Below are positions 1 to 6,785 of a DNA stretch of 9,505 bases, one piece after another. The DNA comes from Dehalococcoidales bacterium. GTDB taxonomy: Bacteria; Chloroflexota; Dehalococcoidia; Dehalococcoidales; UBA2162. The number at the start of each line of letters is the position of its first letter. The stretch's first letter is position 1. Under the pieces are notes generated by a model. It saw only the letters and a program-made list of their open reading frames with translations. It searched no databases and was not told the origin of the DNA. The translations under genes and the position numbers were made by a program. The DNA is taken from contig CP070645.1 of assembly GCA_020354275.1 (NCBI GenBank), forward strand, positions 1,239,096 to 1,248,600, given 5' to 3'.

Positions 1-1
1 G

Positions 2-2539
2 GATAACGAGGAGTGCTACCTCCTGGCCAAGTTAAACCGGGCTATCGGGGTGGTATATCTGGAACACCACGCCCGTATCTGACACTCCCCCACCGTCGCC
101 AGTTTGGCGGAGAGTTTCGGCCGGGGAGCTATGACCAACCATTGGAACGACATCGCTAATGCTGATGTTATTATGGCTATTGGCGCCAATCCAGCCGAGA
201 ACCATCCGGCTGCTTTTGGCCACATCACTATCGCCAAAGATAGAGGCGCCAAGCTCATCAGCGTTGACCCCCGCTTCACCCGGACTTCTTCCAAGGCTGA
301 TATTTATGCCCCGTTGAGGTCCGGAACCGACATTGCCTTTATCAGCGGTATGATAAAGTATGTACTCGATGACATCGAAGACAACCCTGCTAACTACAAC
401 ATGACCTATATTACCGAATATACCAACGCCTCTTACCTCATCAATCCCGATTATAAGGGGCCTGCCGACCTCGAAGGGTTATTCTCAGGTTACGCCGGGA
501 GTGCCAACGAAACCGACGGCAGTAAACGGACATACGACAAATCAACCTGGCAGTACCAGACAGATGAAGACGGTATTCCCAAGAAAGATAAAACACTGCA
601 AGACCCCAACTGTGCATTTCAGCTGATGAAAAAGCACTTTGCCCGCTATACCCCAACAATGGTAAATTCTATCTGCGGCACACCCGAGGATACCTTCCGG
701 GAAATCTGCCAGACATATGCCGCCAGCGGTCAGACGGGTAAATCGGGCACTATCATGTATGCCATGGGCACCACCCAGCATACCTACGGTGCCCAGAATA
801 TTCGCTCTTACTGTATACTGCAGCTCCTGCTGGCCAATATCGGGGTGTCCGGCGGTGGTATTAACGCCCTGCGTGGCGAATCCAACGTGCAGGGTTCAAC
901 CGACCACTGCCTGCTCTTCCATATCCTGCCCGGCTACCTGAAGGTGCCGGTAGATACCGATGAAAGCCTTAGCAAGTACCTGGAGCGCGCTACACCCACC
1001 AGCAATGATCCAAACAGTGCCAACTGGTGGCAGCACACGCCCAAGTATATGGTCAGTCTGCTTAAGGCATGGTATGGAGACGCCGCTACCTCAGGAAATC
1101 AGTTCGGTTTCCACTACCTGCCCAAGATCGACAATGGCAAAAACTATTCGCACATCTCGCTTTTTGAAGCCATGGATGATGGCGTTATCAAAGGGTTGAT
1201 GTGCTGGGGCCAGAACCCGGCCGTAGGCGGGCCCAATGCCAACCTAGAGCGGAAAGCGCTGGAGAAGTTGGACTGGCTGCTGGTGACCGATATGTGGCAT
1301 ACCGAGACCGCCGATTTCTGGAAACGGCCCGGTGTGAACCCGGCTAACATCGATACGGAGGTCTTTCTATTCCCGGCCAAGAACTCATGGGAGAAAGAGG
1401 GCAGTGTTACTAATAGCAGCCGCTGGTCACAGTGGCGCTACAAGTGCGCTGACGGTCCGGGAGAAGCCGAGGACGACCTCTGGATGATGACGGAGATCTA
1501 CCGTCGGCTCAAAGCCCTTTACGAAGACGAGGGAGGGCCTAATGCTGAAGCTATCACCAAACTCACCTGGGAATATGGCAGCGGGCATCCCGATGTTCAC
1601 GCCGTAGCCAAGGAAATCAACGGATATGACCTCGCTACCGGTAAATTACTGGGTAGTTTTGGCAAGTTGAAGGATGACGGCACCACCACTTCAGGCAACT
1701 GGTTGTACTGCGCCAGCTATACTGAAGACGGTAATATGGCGGCACGCCGCTCGCTGGACGACGGGCCGTATAACATCGGTATGTATTCCGGCTGGGCATG
1801 GTGCTGGCCGGTAAACCGCCGCATCATCTACAACAGGGCTTCGGTTGACCTTAACGGTGTGCCCTGGGATCAGGAGCAGCCGGTCATCTGGTGGAAGGAT
1901 GGAGCCTGGACCGGCGATGTCCCCGATGGTGGCTGGCCCCCGATAGCCGTTGACCCGGCAGCAACCAAGTGGCCATTTATTATGAAGCCCGAAGGTCATG
2001 CCCGTGTTTTCGGACCCGGGATGGCAGAGGGGCCGTTGCCCGAACATTACGAGCCCTGGGAAGCACCGATACAGAACCCGATGTCTCAGCAACAGAACAA
2101 TCCCGCCTTTAAGATATGGCGGCCTGAAGAACAGGGTGATGTCAGCCAGTATCCGATAGTATGCAGCACCTACCGTCTCTGCGAGCACTGGCAGGGTGGG
2201 CAGATGACGAGGAATATGCCCTGGGTGATTGAGGCCATGCCCGAACCGTTCTGTGAGATGAGTGAAGAACTGGCCGCGGATAAGGGAATTGCCAATGGTG
2301 ACAAAGTCATCGTAGAGTCGAAACGTGGGAAAGTTGAAGTAGTAGCAATGGTCACCAAACGGTTCAAGCCTTTCCAGATGAATGGGACAACGGTACACCA
2401 GGTAGGCATACCTTGGCACTGGGGTTACACGGGACTCTCCACCGGAGATAGCGCCAACGTACTTACTCCCCATGTCGGTGATGCCAATACGATGATACCG
2501 GAATACAAGGCTTTCCTGGTAAATGTCCGTAAGGCCTAA
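2..2539 (+). CDS. fdnG: Selenocysteine-containing formate dehydrogenase, catalytic alpha subunit (5' partial)
   Basis: This is the large molybdenum/tungsten bis-MGD subunit that oxidises formate to CO2. The reading frame is open from position 2 through an in-frame TGA at 80-82 to TAA at 2537-2539. Around the TGA the protein reads EHHARI-Sec-HSPTVASLAESFGRG, the FDH active-site signature with the His that follows Sec. The visible part is about 845 residues, with Sec at residue 27. About 818 residues follow Sec, close to E. coli FdnG (Sec196 of 1015), so roughly 170 residues are missing upstream. In this family that missing part carries the Tat signal and one [4Fe-4S] cluster. Downstream are the molybdopterin oxidoreductase core (AMTNHWNDI, then DPRFTRTSSKAD) and, from about residue 715, the C-terminal dinucleotide-binding domain (VESKRGKVE, TPHVGDANTM). 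A gene caller would wrongly start it after the TGA, for example at TTG 104. The beta subunit follows 34 bases later. The family is certain; the exact paralogue name is by similarity to FDH-N. Confidence 0.95.
80..128 (+). promoter_or_regulatory. Bacterial SECIS element with selenocysteine UGA codon
   Basis: The UGA at 80-82 is followed directly by a foldable hairpin inside the coding sequence, as bacterial SECIS elements require. The outer stem is CTCCCC (85-90) with GGGGAG (123-128), six Watson-Crick pairs. A middle stem is CCG (93-95) with CGG (118-120). The apical stem is CGCC (97-100) with GGCG (106-109), capped by AGTTT, which contains the G and U residues typical of the SelB-binding loop. 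U96 is unpaired just below the apical stem, like the bulged U of the E. coli fdhF element. The pairing is seen in the sequence; SelB binding is inferred from family knowledge and from selB and the tRNA in the same window. Confidence 0.88.
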
Positions 2540-2563
2540 ATAGTGAGAATCGAATATATTCTT

Positions 2564-2568
2564 GGAGG
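2564..2568 (+). promoter_or_regulatory. Ribosome binding site fixing the fdnH start
   Basis: GGAGG lies five bases before ATG 2574. A longer frame opens at TTG 2562, but that codon sits in front of this Shine-Dalgarno site, so ATG 2574 is the true start. Confidence 0.85.
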
Positions 2569-2573
2569 TAATA

Positions 2574-3416
2574 ATGGCAGAGAAGGCAATCTTATTTGAT
2601 GCAACAAGATGTACAGCCTGCCGCGGTTGCCAAGTAGCATGCAAGCAGTGGAACGAAAATGACGAGGAAATCCCAACCGTTGAAAACGGTGTTCAGTCAA
2701 AAAACTGGGGAAGCTACGAAAACCCGCCCGACCTCTCGCCATCAACCTGGCTCAAGATAGAGTTCAGGGAGGTGGAGCGGATGGGCGGGGTGGACTGGCT
2801 CTTCACCCGCCGGGCCTGCATGCACTGTACCGATGCTGCCTGCGTCAGGGTGTGCCCCAACGGTTCGCTTTACCACCACGAACTGGGCTTTGTCGCCTAC
2901 AACAAGGACACCTGCACCGGGTGCGGCTACTGCATAGACGCCTGCCCCTTCGATGTGCCCAGGTCAGACCGTAACCTGCTGACCGGTAGCGCTAAAATGG
3001 ACAAGTGTACTCTGTGTACCACTCCCGGTCTGGACCGGATTGCCGAAGGCTGGCAACCCATGTGCGTAAAGACATGCCCACCGAAAGCCCTGCAATTTGA
3101 TAACCGCTCCACTCTGGTCAGCGAAGGTATGCAGAGGGTAAATACTCTTAAGTCCAAGGGCTACACCAATGCCTACCTGTATGGTGCCAATGAACTGGGC
3201 GGGCTGCATGTCATGTATGTACTGGACGACTCAGCGGAAGCATACGGTCTTCCCGCCGACCCCCAGGTTTCAGGGTCGACCATCGCCTGGCAGAATGTAA
3301 TCCAACCACTCGGCTGGGCGTTGGGTGGGCTAACCCTGCTGGGACTGGGCTTGAATTACCTTGTCGCCCGGCAGACAAAAGTAGAGCAAGAACAACCTGT
3401 TGAGAAGGAGGATTAA
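2574..3416 (+). CDS. fdnH: Formate dehydrogenase beta subunit, four [4Fe-4S] clusters, membrane anchored
   Basis: This 280-residue protein carries electrons from the alpha subunit to the cytochrome b subunit. Sixteen cysteines form four ferredoxin-like cluster motifs: Cys13/16/19/23 (CTACRGCQVAC), Cys82/85/90/94 (CMHCTDAACVRVC), Cys114/117/120/124 (CTGCGYCIDAC) and Cys145/148/164/168. A hydrophobic segment at about 241-264 is the single C-terminal membrane anchor seen in E. coli FdnH (294 aa). There is no signal peptide; in the family this subunit is exported by Tat together with the folded alpha subunit. The start at ATG 2574 is set by the GGAGG at 2564-2568. The TAA stop lies one base before the next ATG, so translation is probably coupled. 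Similar Fe-S subunits serve other oxidoreductases, but the neighbours and the anchor fit FDH-N. Confidence 0.93.
   Translation: MAEKAILFDATRCTACRGCQVACKQWNENDEEIPTVENGVQSKNWGSYENPPDLSPSTWLKIEFREVERMGGVDWLFTRRACMHCTDAACVRVCPNGSLYHHELGFVAYNKDTCTGCGYCIDACPFDVPRSDRNLLTGSAKMDKCTLCTTPGLDRIAEGWQPMCVKTCPPKALQFDNRSTLVSEGMQRVNTLKSKGYTNAYLYGANELGGLHVMYVLDDSAEAYGLPADPQVSGSTIAWQNVIQPLGWALGGLTLLGLGLNYLVARQTKVEQEQPVEKED
3405..3411 (+). promoter_or_regulatory. Ribosome binding site fixing the fdnI start
   Basis: AAGGAGG ends six bases before ATG 3418 and lies inside the last codons of fdnH. It rules out the TTG at 3400 as the start of fdnI. Confidence 0.85.
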
Positions 3417-3417
3417 A

Positions 3418-4047
3418 ATGGCACAAGAGGTCGAACGCTACCGAAAACCGACCCGTATACTGCACTGGGTACATAGCGGTGCCTTTGTGGTGCTATTTCT
3501 CACCGGTCTGATAATCTTCATTCCCGGTCTAAGTATACTAGCCCAGGACAGCATTACCCGCATAATACATAGAATTGCAGTTGTCCTCTTCGTGGCCGCC
3601 CCTCTTATTTACATACCGATGAATTTAAAGTCAACCATGAGAGGAATAAAAGAGGCTTTTACCTGGGGCAGTGGTGACCTGGAATGGCTGAAGGCAGCCC
3701 CGCGTTACTATTTCTTGAACGACGAAGAAGCCATGCCACCCCAGGGCCATATGAACACCGGCCAGAAATTATGGTGGCTTATGGTGCTGGTACTGGGGGC
3801 TGTATTCTTTATCACCGGGCTTATTATGTGGGCATTTAAGGAAGCAGCTCCGGGGGCAGTCCTGGAATGGATGGTCTTACTCCACGACGTGGCTTTCATC
3901 GCTGCCGGCTGTATGTTCTTCGTCCATATCTATCTGTCGGTGATCCATCCGCTTATGAAGGGATCTCTGAACTCCATGACCAAGGGCAAGGTATCAGCCG
4001 AATATGCCAAATCGCACCATGGCAAGTGGTACCGGGAGATATCCTAA
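3418..4047 (+). CDS. fdnI: Formate dehydrogenase gamma subunit, cytochrome b556 (FdnI family)
   Basis: This 209-residue integral membrane protein should hold two b-type hemes and pass electrons to menaquinone. Four hydrophobic segments fall at about 21-40, 51-68, 119-139 and 153-175. Candidate heme ligands are His16 (LHWVHS), His51 (IHRIAV), His156 (LLHDVAF) and His170 (FFVHIYLSV), in the same order and spacing as the four ligands of E. coli FdnI. The loop WLKAAPRYYF (90-99) and the tail with SVIHPLMKGSL and HHGKWYREI are characteristic of the family. Start is ATG 3418, behind a strong Shine-Dalgarno site. It is third in the operon, one base after fdnH and 20 bases before fdhE. The ligand assignment comes from family comparison, not from an alignment I could run. 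Confidence 0.93.
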   Translation: MAQEVERYRKPTRILHWVHSGAFVVLFLTGLIIFIPGLSILAQDSITRIIHRIAVVLFVAAPLIYIPMNLKSTMRGIKEAFTWGSGDLEWLKAAPRYYFLNDEEAMPPQGHMNTGQKLWWLMVLVLGAVFFITGLIMWAFKEAAPGAVLEWMVLLHDVAFIAAGCMFFVHIYLSVIHPLMKGSLNSMTKGKVSAEYAKSHHGKWYREIS

Positions 4048-4067
4048 AACTTGAGGCACTTATTTAA

Positions 4068-4925
4068 TTGACAGATATAACAGAGGAAGAAATTTTAAGA
4101 AGGCTGGAGGAAGAAGGAAAGGAAAAGGGATTACATCCCCGCCTTCTGGAATTCTACCATAGATTATTTAATATCGAAGCCAGGGCCAGGCAACGGATTG
4201 GCCGGGCCAGGCTAAAGATTAAGAAGGAAGCTATCAGGGAGCGGGCTAAACGTAACCTGCCCCTGGTAGGCTCCAATGAGCTGGCGCTGGACTGGCCGAT
4301 ACTCAGGCAGATATCCGCTGATATCATAGCTGCTTTTTCCGACTATAGTGATGTGTTCGGTGAGCTCCCTCTGAGCCTGAGAGAAGCCAGACCCGGCTCT
4401 CTGCTTACCAGCAAGGTGGTAAGGGCATGGTTCAAGGGAGCCAAACCGCCTTCAAATATTGCTGCTGGTGACGCCGATGATTATCTTTTCCTGGAAGCAA
4501 TAATACAGGCTACTTTAAGGCCGTTCCTCATCTGCCAGGCCCAGGAACTAATCAGCCTGGTAGACCAGGAAAATTGGCGCCGTAAGTCCTGCCCGGTCTG
4601 TGGCGGGCAGGCTGATTTCGCTTTTATAGATACGGAGAGGGGGTCACGCTGGCTGGTATGTTCACGGTGCGATACCGAGTGGCTCTTTCAACGGCTACAG
4701 TGCCCCTACTGCGACAATCAAAACCAGGATGAACTGTCTTATTTCACCGACGAAGAAGGTGCCTACCGGCTGTATGTATGCCAGCACTGCCATAACTATA
4801 TCAAAGCCCTTAGTTCCAGAAGCAGCGATTCTAAGGTGGTATGGCCGCTGGAACGGGTGCTAACCCTGGGCATAGACAGGCAGGCCCAGGATATGGGATA
4901 TACACACGGGCACCAGGAAACATAA
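4068..4925 (+). CDS. fdhE: Formate dehydrogenase accessory protein FdhE
   Basis: FdhE is a cytoplasmic factor needed for maturation of respiratory formate dehydrogenases. It contacts the catalytic subunit and carries rubredoxin-like iron sites in E. coli. This 285-residue copy has a helical, charged N-terminal half and a C-terminal half with four CxxC motifs: Cys175/178 (CPVCGG), Cys198/201 (CSRCDTEW), Cys212/215 (CPYCDNQ) and Cys238/241 (CQHCHNYIK). The CDTEW and HNYIK contexts match FdhE. The start is TTG 4068: an in-frame TAA lies immediately before it (4065-4067) and no other start occurs nearby. The ribosome site is weak (GAGG at 4053-4056), which may keep expression below that of the structural subunits. 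E. coli FdhE is slightly longer (309 aa). Confidence 0.92.
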   Translation: MTDITEEEILRRLEEEGKEKGLHPRLLEFYHRLFNIEARARQRIGRARLKIKKEAIRERAKRNLPLVGSNELALDWPILRQISADIIAAFSDYSDVFGELPLSLREARPGSLLTSKVVRAWFKGAKPPSNIAAGDADDYLFLEAIIQATLRPFLICQAQELISLVDQENWRRKSCPVCGGQADFAFIDTERGSRWLVCSRCDTEWLFQRLQCPYCDNQNQDELSYFTDEEGAYRLYVCQHCHNYIKALSSRSSDSKVVWPLERVLTLGIDRQAQDMGYTHGHQET

Positions 4926-4993
4926 CCAGGACTACGATACATCTACCTGACCTGCTAAGAACCATGCCTGCCCGGCCTCTTTTTATTCTGTCA

Positions 4994-5007
4994 AATAGCT
5001 GGCTATT
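4994..5007. repeat. 14-bp palindrome upstream of the tat promoter
   Basis: AATAGC (4994-4999) and GCTATT (5002-5007) are perfect inverted arms around TG. It ends ten bases before the -35 hexamer at 5018. It could be an operator or a small hairpin (5-bp stem, loop CTGG) at the end of the fdh transcript; there is no T-tract directly after it. Confidence 0.5.
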
Positions 5008-5017
5008 CTCTCCGCAA

Positions 5018-5046
5018 TTGAAAAACCTGCGATAAACTCCTATAAT
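5018..5046 (+). promoter_or_regulatory. Sigma70-type promoter for tatA-tatC
   Basis: TTGAAA (5018-5023) and TATAAT (5041-5046) are separated by exactly 17 bases, matching 11 of 12 consensus positions. Transcription would start near 5053, giving a leader of about 120 bases before tatA at 5172. The tat genes can therefore be expressed independently of fdh. Confidence 0.75.
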
Positions 5047-5171
5047 TTACTTAGAGAAGCCACCAACGTACCTGCTGCTGGAGAAATTGGTTACGACTAT
5101 AAGAGGGTTCTCTCAATACCGCAGCCAATCCATTTACCAATAGTCTTAGTTAACCAACATAGAGGTGGGGC

Positions 5172-5525
5172 ATGGGGTTTTTGGACATGGGTACACTGGA
5201 AATACTGTTGATCCTGGTTGTGGCTCTAATTATATGGGGGCCAGACAAGATACCGGGTATTGCTCGAACACTGGGCAACGTGTTACGCAATCTCAGAAAG
5301 GCCACCACCGACTTCACCGCTACAATTACCAAAGAGTTAACCGCAGAAGAGAAAGGCCAGCCGTCCCAGGCAAAAGCAGCCACAGGTAATACTAAAGAAT
5401 CCCCAGAGAAACCCAAAGACCAGCCTTCCCAACCAGAAGCAGACACTGGTAATAACACCACCGAATCTCCAGATAACAGCGTAAAGGAAGCCCAGGATGA
5501 AACAGCCAGACCACAGGACCAGTAA
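5172..5525 (+). CDS. tatA: Twin-arginine translocase subunit TatA/TatB family
   Basis: This 117-residue protein has the TatA/B layout. There is a short N-terminal membrane helix (about 9-22, EILLILVVALIIW), the hinge W-GPDKIPGIARTLG (22-35, the FGP motif with Trp for Phe), an amphipathic helix to about residue 55, and a long polar Pro/Gln/Glu-rich tail. TatA forms the pore-like assembly that moves folded proteins across the membrane. No second TatA/B gene is visible, so this may be a minimal TatA-TatC system in which one protein serves both roles. The start at ATG 5172 has GAGGTG at 5162-5167. The tail contains an imperfect duplication of about 21 codons (5355-5480). tatC follows after 91 bases. 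Whether it is closer to TatA or TatB cannot be settled from the sequence alone. Confidence 0.88.
   Translation: MGFLDMGTLEILLILVVALIIWGPDKIPGIARTLGNVLRNLRKATTDFTATITKELTAEEKGQPSQAKAATGNTKESPEKPKDQPSQPEADTGNNTTESPDNSVKEAQDETARPQDQ
5355..5480 (+). repeat. Imperfect tandem duplication in the tatA tail
   Basis: Two units of about 63 bases start at 5355 and 5418 and encode GQPSQAKAATGN-TKESPEK and DQPSQPEADTGNNTTESPDN. They align with one codon gap and share QPSQ, TGN and ESP blocks. This is probably an old in-frame duplication in the disordered C-terminal tail. Confidence 0.6.
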
Positions 5526-5616
5526 TAACCATCCCCTTTACCGACGAACAACAGCCCTGAACAGGGTTCGGCCGGAGTCAATTCACCAACGTGTAACAGG
5601 CTGTAACCGGGAATAA

Positions 5617-6354
5617 ATGAGCGATAACGAGAAGAAACTGTCCATTTTAGGGCATATCGGTGAACTGCGAAAGCGCTTGATTAGAAGTGTAATCGCACTG
5701 GTTATTACCTGTGTTATATCCTTTATATTCTACCACCAGATATTCGACATCCTGATTGCCCCCGCTCCTCCGGACATTGCCCTCCAGGCTATTGACATGA
5801 CGGAAATGATCGGCACCATCATGAGGGTATGTCTGGTCAGCGGGGTCATACTAACCATGCCCTACCTGACCTACGAGCTGATTATGTTTGTCTCCCCGGC
5901 ATTAACCCGCCGGGAGAAGAAGTATGTCTACCTGATACTCCCCTGGATAGCGCTGATGTTTGCCGGTGGTGTGACCTTCGGCTATTTCATCATAATACCG
6001 CGGATGACCGATTTCTTGCTAACCTTCGGCGGCGACATTGCCGCCATCATGCCCCGGATAGGGAGCTACATCAACGTGGTGACCAGGATGCTGCTGCTGG
6101 TGGGGCTCGTTTTTGAGCTACCGGTGCTGACAACCTTCCTGGCCAGAATCGGCGTTCTTCCTCCCAAGTGGCTCTCCGACAAGCGAAGGATAGCCATTAT
6201 CCTTTCTTTTATCCTGGCAGCCATAATCACGCCGACCATCGACCCGATAAGCCAGAGCCTGGTCGCCCTGCCGCTGATTGTTTTGTACGAGATGAGCATC
6301 TGGCTGGCCAAGCTCGTTTACCGGAACAAAGGACAGGAAGTTGATGCGGCATGA
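5617..6354 (+). CDS. tatC: Twin-arginine translocase receptor subunit TatC
   Basis: TatC is the polytopic membrane receptor that recognises the twin-arginine signal. This 245-residue protein has the family marks: N-terminal HIGELRKRL (13-21), the first periplasmic loop region followed by MPYLTYEL, RREKK at 98-102, FELPVL with Glu167, and TPTIDPISQ (205-213) followed by ALPLIVLYEMSIWLA. Six membrane segments can be placed at about 22-40, 67-92, 104-128, 154-178, 191-206 and 212-231. Length is normal for the family. The start is ATG 5617, with only a weak ribosome site (CGGGA about nine bases upstream). It is co-directional with tatA, 91 bases downstream, behind the same promoter. Its likely key cargo here is the adjacent FDH alpha/beta complex, an inference from context. 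Confidence 0.95.
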   Translation: MSDNEKKLSILGHIGELRKRLIRSVIALVITCVISFIFYHQIFDILIAPAPPDIALQAIDMTEMIGTIMRVCLVSGVILTMPYLTYELIMFVSPALTRREKKYVYLILPWIALMFAGGVTFGYFIIIPRMTDFLLTFGGDIAAIMPRIGSYINVVTRMLLLVGLVFELPVLTTFLARIGVLPPKWLSDKRRIAIILSFILAAIITPTIDPISQSLVALPLIVLYEMSIWLAKLVYRNKGQEVDAA

Positions 6355-6425
6355 CCGCCAGGGTAAAAGCCCGACAATAACACGATGGCTGTGCTGTTAA
6401 TGGCCGGAACCTGACATTGAGGCGG

Positions 6426-6454
6426 TTGCGCTCTATCTCACGGTATAATATACT
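6426..6454 (+). promoter_or_regulatory. Probable promoter of the selenocysteine tRNA
   Basis: TTGCGC (6426-6431) and TATACT (6449-6454) are 17 bases apart, which would start transcription only a few bases before the tRNA at 6469. An overlapping perfect TATAAT (6444-6449) lacks a good -35 at standard spacing. The -10 is good and the -35 matches only in TTG. Confidence 0.5.
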
Positions 6455-6759
6455 TTTTCTGGTGTAAGGGGAGCGGATAGGTCCCGGTGGGCTTCGCGGA
6501 CTTCAAATCCGTTGGGGGGCATTAGTAGTGTCTTCGGTGGGTTCGACTCCCATGCGCTCCCGCCAGGGTTGTCTACGTCGCCGTCGTTGTGTTCGTTATG
6601 AACGGCTTTCCGTTTATCCATGGAACACGTTATACATTTACACGTCTTTATCTTCTTGTTGATGTACCACGTATGACCGCAGGTCTCGCAGGTACGAGTC
6701 ACACCGATACCTTTACCGACGATTTCGTCGCTAAGTTTACCGTTATCATGCGGGCACAA
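6433..6759 (-). CDS. Possible small zinc-ribbon protein or remnant, antisense to the tRNA at its 3' end
   Basis: A 108-codon frame starts at TTG 6759 and has paired metal-ligand motifs in its first 46 residues: CPHD, CETCGHTWY and CKCITC. The residues between them (EIVGKGIGVTRT) look protein-like. The second half, from about GGSAWESNPP onward, is simply the antisense reading of the tRNA and its promoter, a familiar annotation artefact. So only about 6566-6759 could be a real coding remnant. No Shine-Dalgarno site precedes the TTG (an AGGG lies about 16 bases upstream), and the frame has no better start, which suggests a gene that has lost both ends. It lies 26 bases after the - strand lipoprotein stop. 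I do not recognise a family. Confidence 0.3.
   Translation of the reverse strand: MCPHDNGKLSDEIVGKGIGVTRTCETCGHTWYINKKIKTCKCITCSMDKRKAVHNEHNDGDVDNPGGSAWESNPPKTLLMPPNGFEVREAHRDLSAPLTPEKVYYTVR
6469..6565 (+). tRNA. selC: Selenocysteine tRNA, anticodon UCA
   Basis: This 97-base gene folds as a bacterial tRNA-Sec. The acceptor strands are GGGAGCGG (6469-6476) and GCGCTCCC (6554-6561), giving seven pairs plus a G-G apposition at the eighth. The long six-pair D stem, AGGTCC (6479-6484) with GGGCTT (6489-6494), has a four-base loop CGGT. The anticodon stem GCGGA/TCCGT (6496-6500, 6508-6512) encloses CTTCAAA, with anticodon TCA at 6503-6505. A long, G-rich variable arm (about 6515-6535) can pair about eight bases, using several G-U pairs. 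The T stem GTGGG/CCCAT (6537-6541, 6549-6553) carries loop TTCGACT. Discriminator G6562 and an encoded CCA (6563-6565) end the gene. The six-pair D stem with tetraloop, UCA anticodon and extended acceptor separate it from tRNA-Ser. It reads the UGA at 80-82 together with the selB product. Confidence 0.95.
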
Positions 6760-6785
6760 GCCATCGCTAAAATTCCCTAATAACC

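Larger units (their letters stand above)
4926..5171 (+). other. Intergenic region between fdhE and tatA
   Basis: This 246-base gap holds a T-rich run (4980-4984) without a convincing stem before it, a 14-base palindrome (4994-5007), a near-consensus promoter (5018-5046) and a leader of about 120 bases to tatA. A small hairpin AGAG-GGTT-CTCT lies at 5102-5113. I see no coding potential. It probably ends the fdh operon and starts the tat operon. Confidence 0.6.

Noticed and set aside
104..106. TTG as the start of the FDH alpha gene
   Set aside because: It lies within the SECIS loop; FDH homology continues upstream through the UGA to the window edge.
1691..2644. 317-codon open frame on the - strand under the FDH alpha gene
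   Set aside because: It is fully antisense to a confidently identified gene, has no recognisable motif and an implausible composition; it is a shadow of the codon bias of the real gene.
5555..5566. CCCTG-AA-CAGGG hairpin between tatA and tatC as a terminator
   Set aside because: The stem is only four or five pairs and has no T-tract; tatA and tatC are probably co-transcribed.
5150..5581. 143-codon - strand frame over tatA
   Set aside because: Antisense to tatA with low-complexity Ser/Gly/Val sequence and no ribosome site; the + strand product matches TatA.
6589..6780. 63-codon + strand frame downstream of the tRNA
   Set aside because: No motif and no ribosome site; the opposite strand has the more protein-like Cys pattern.
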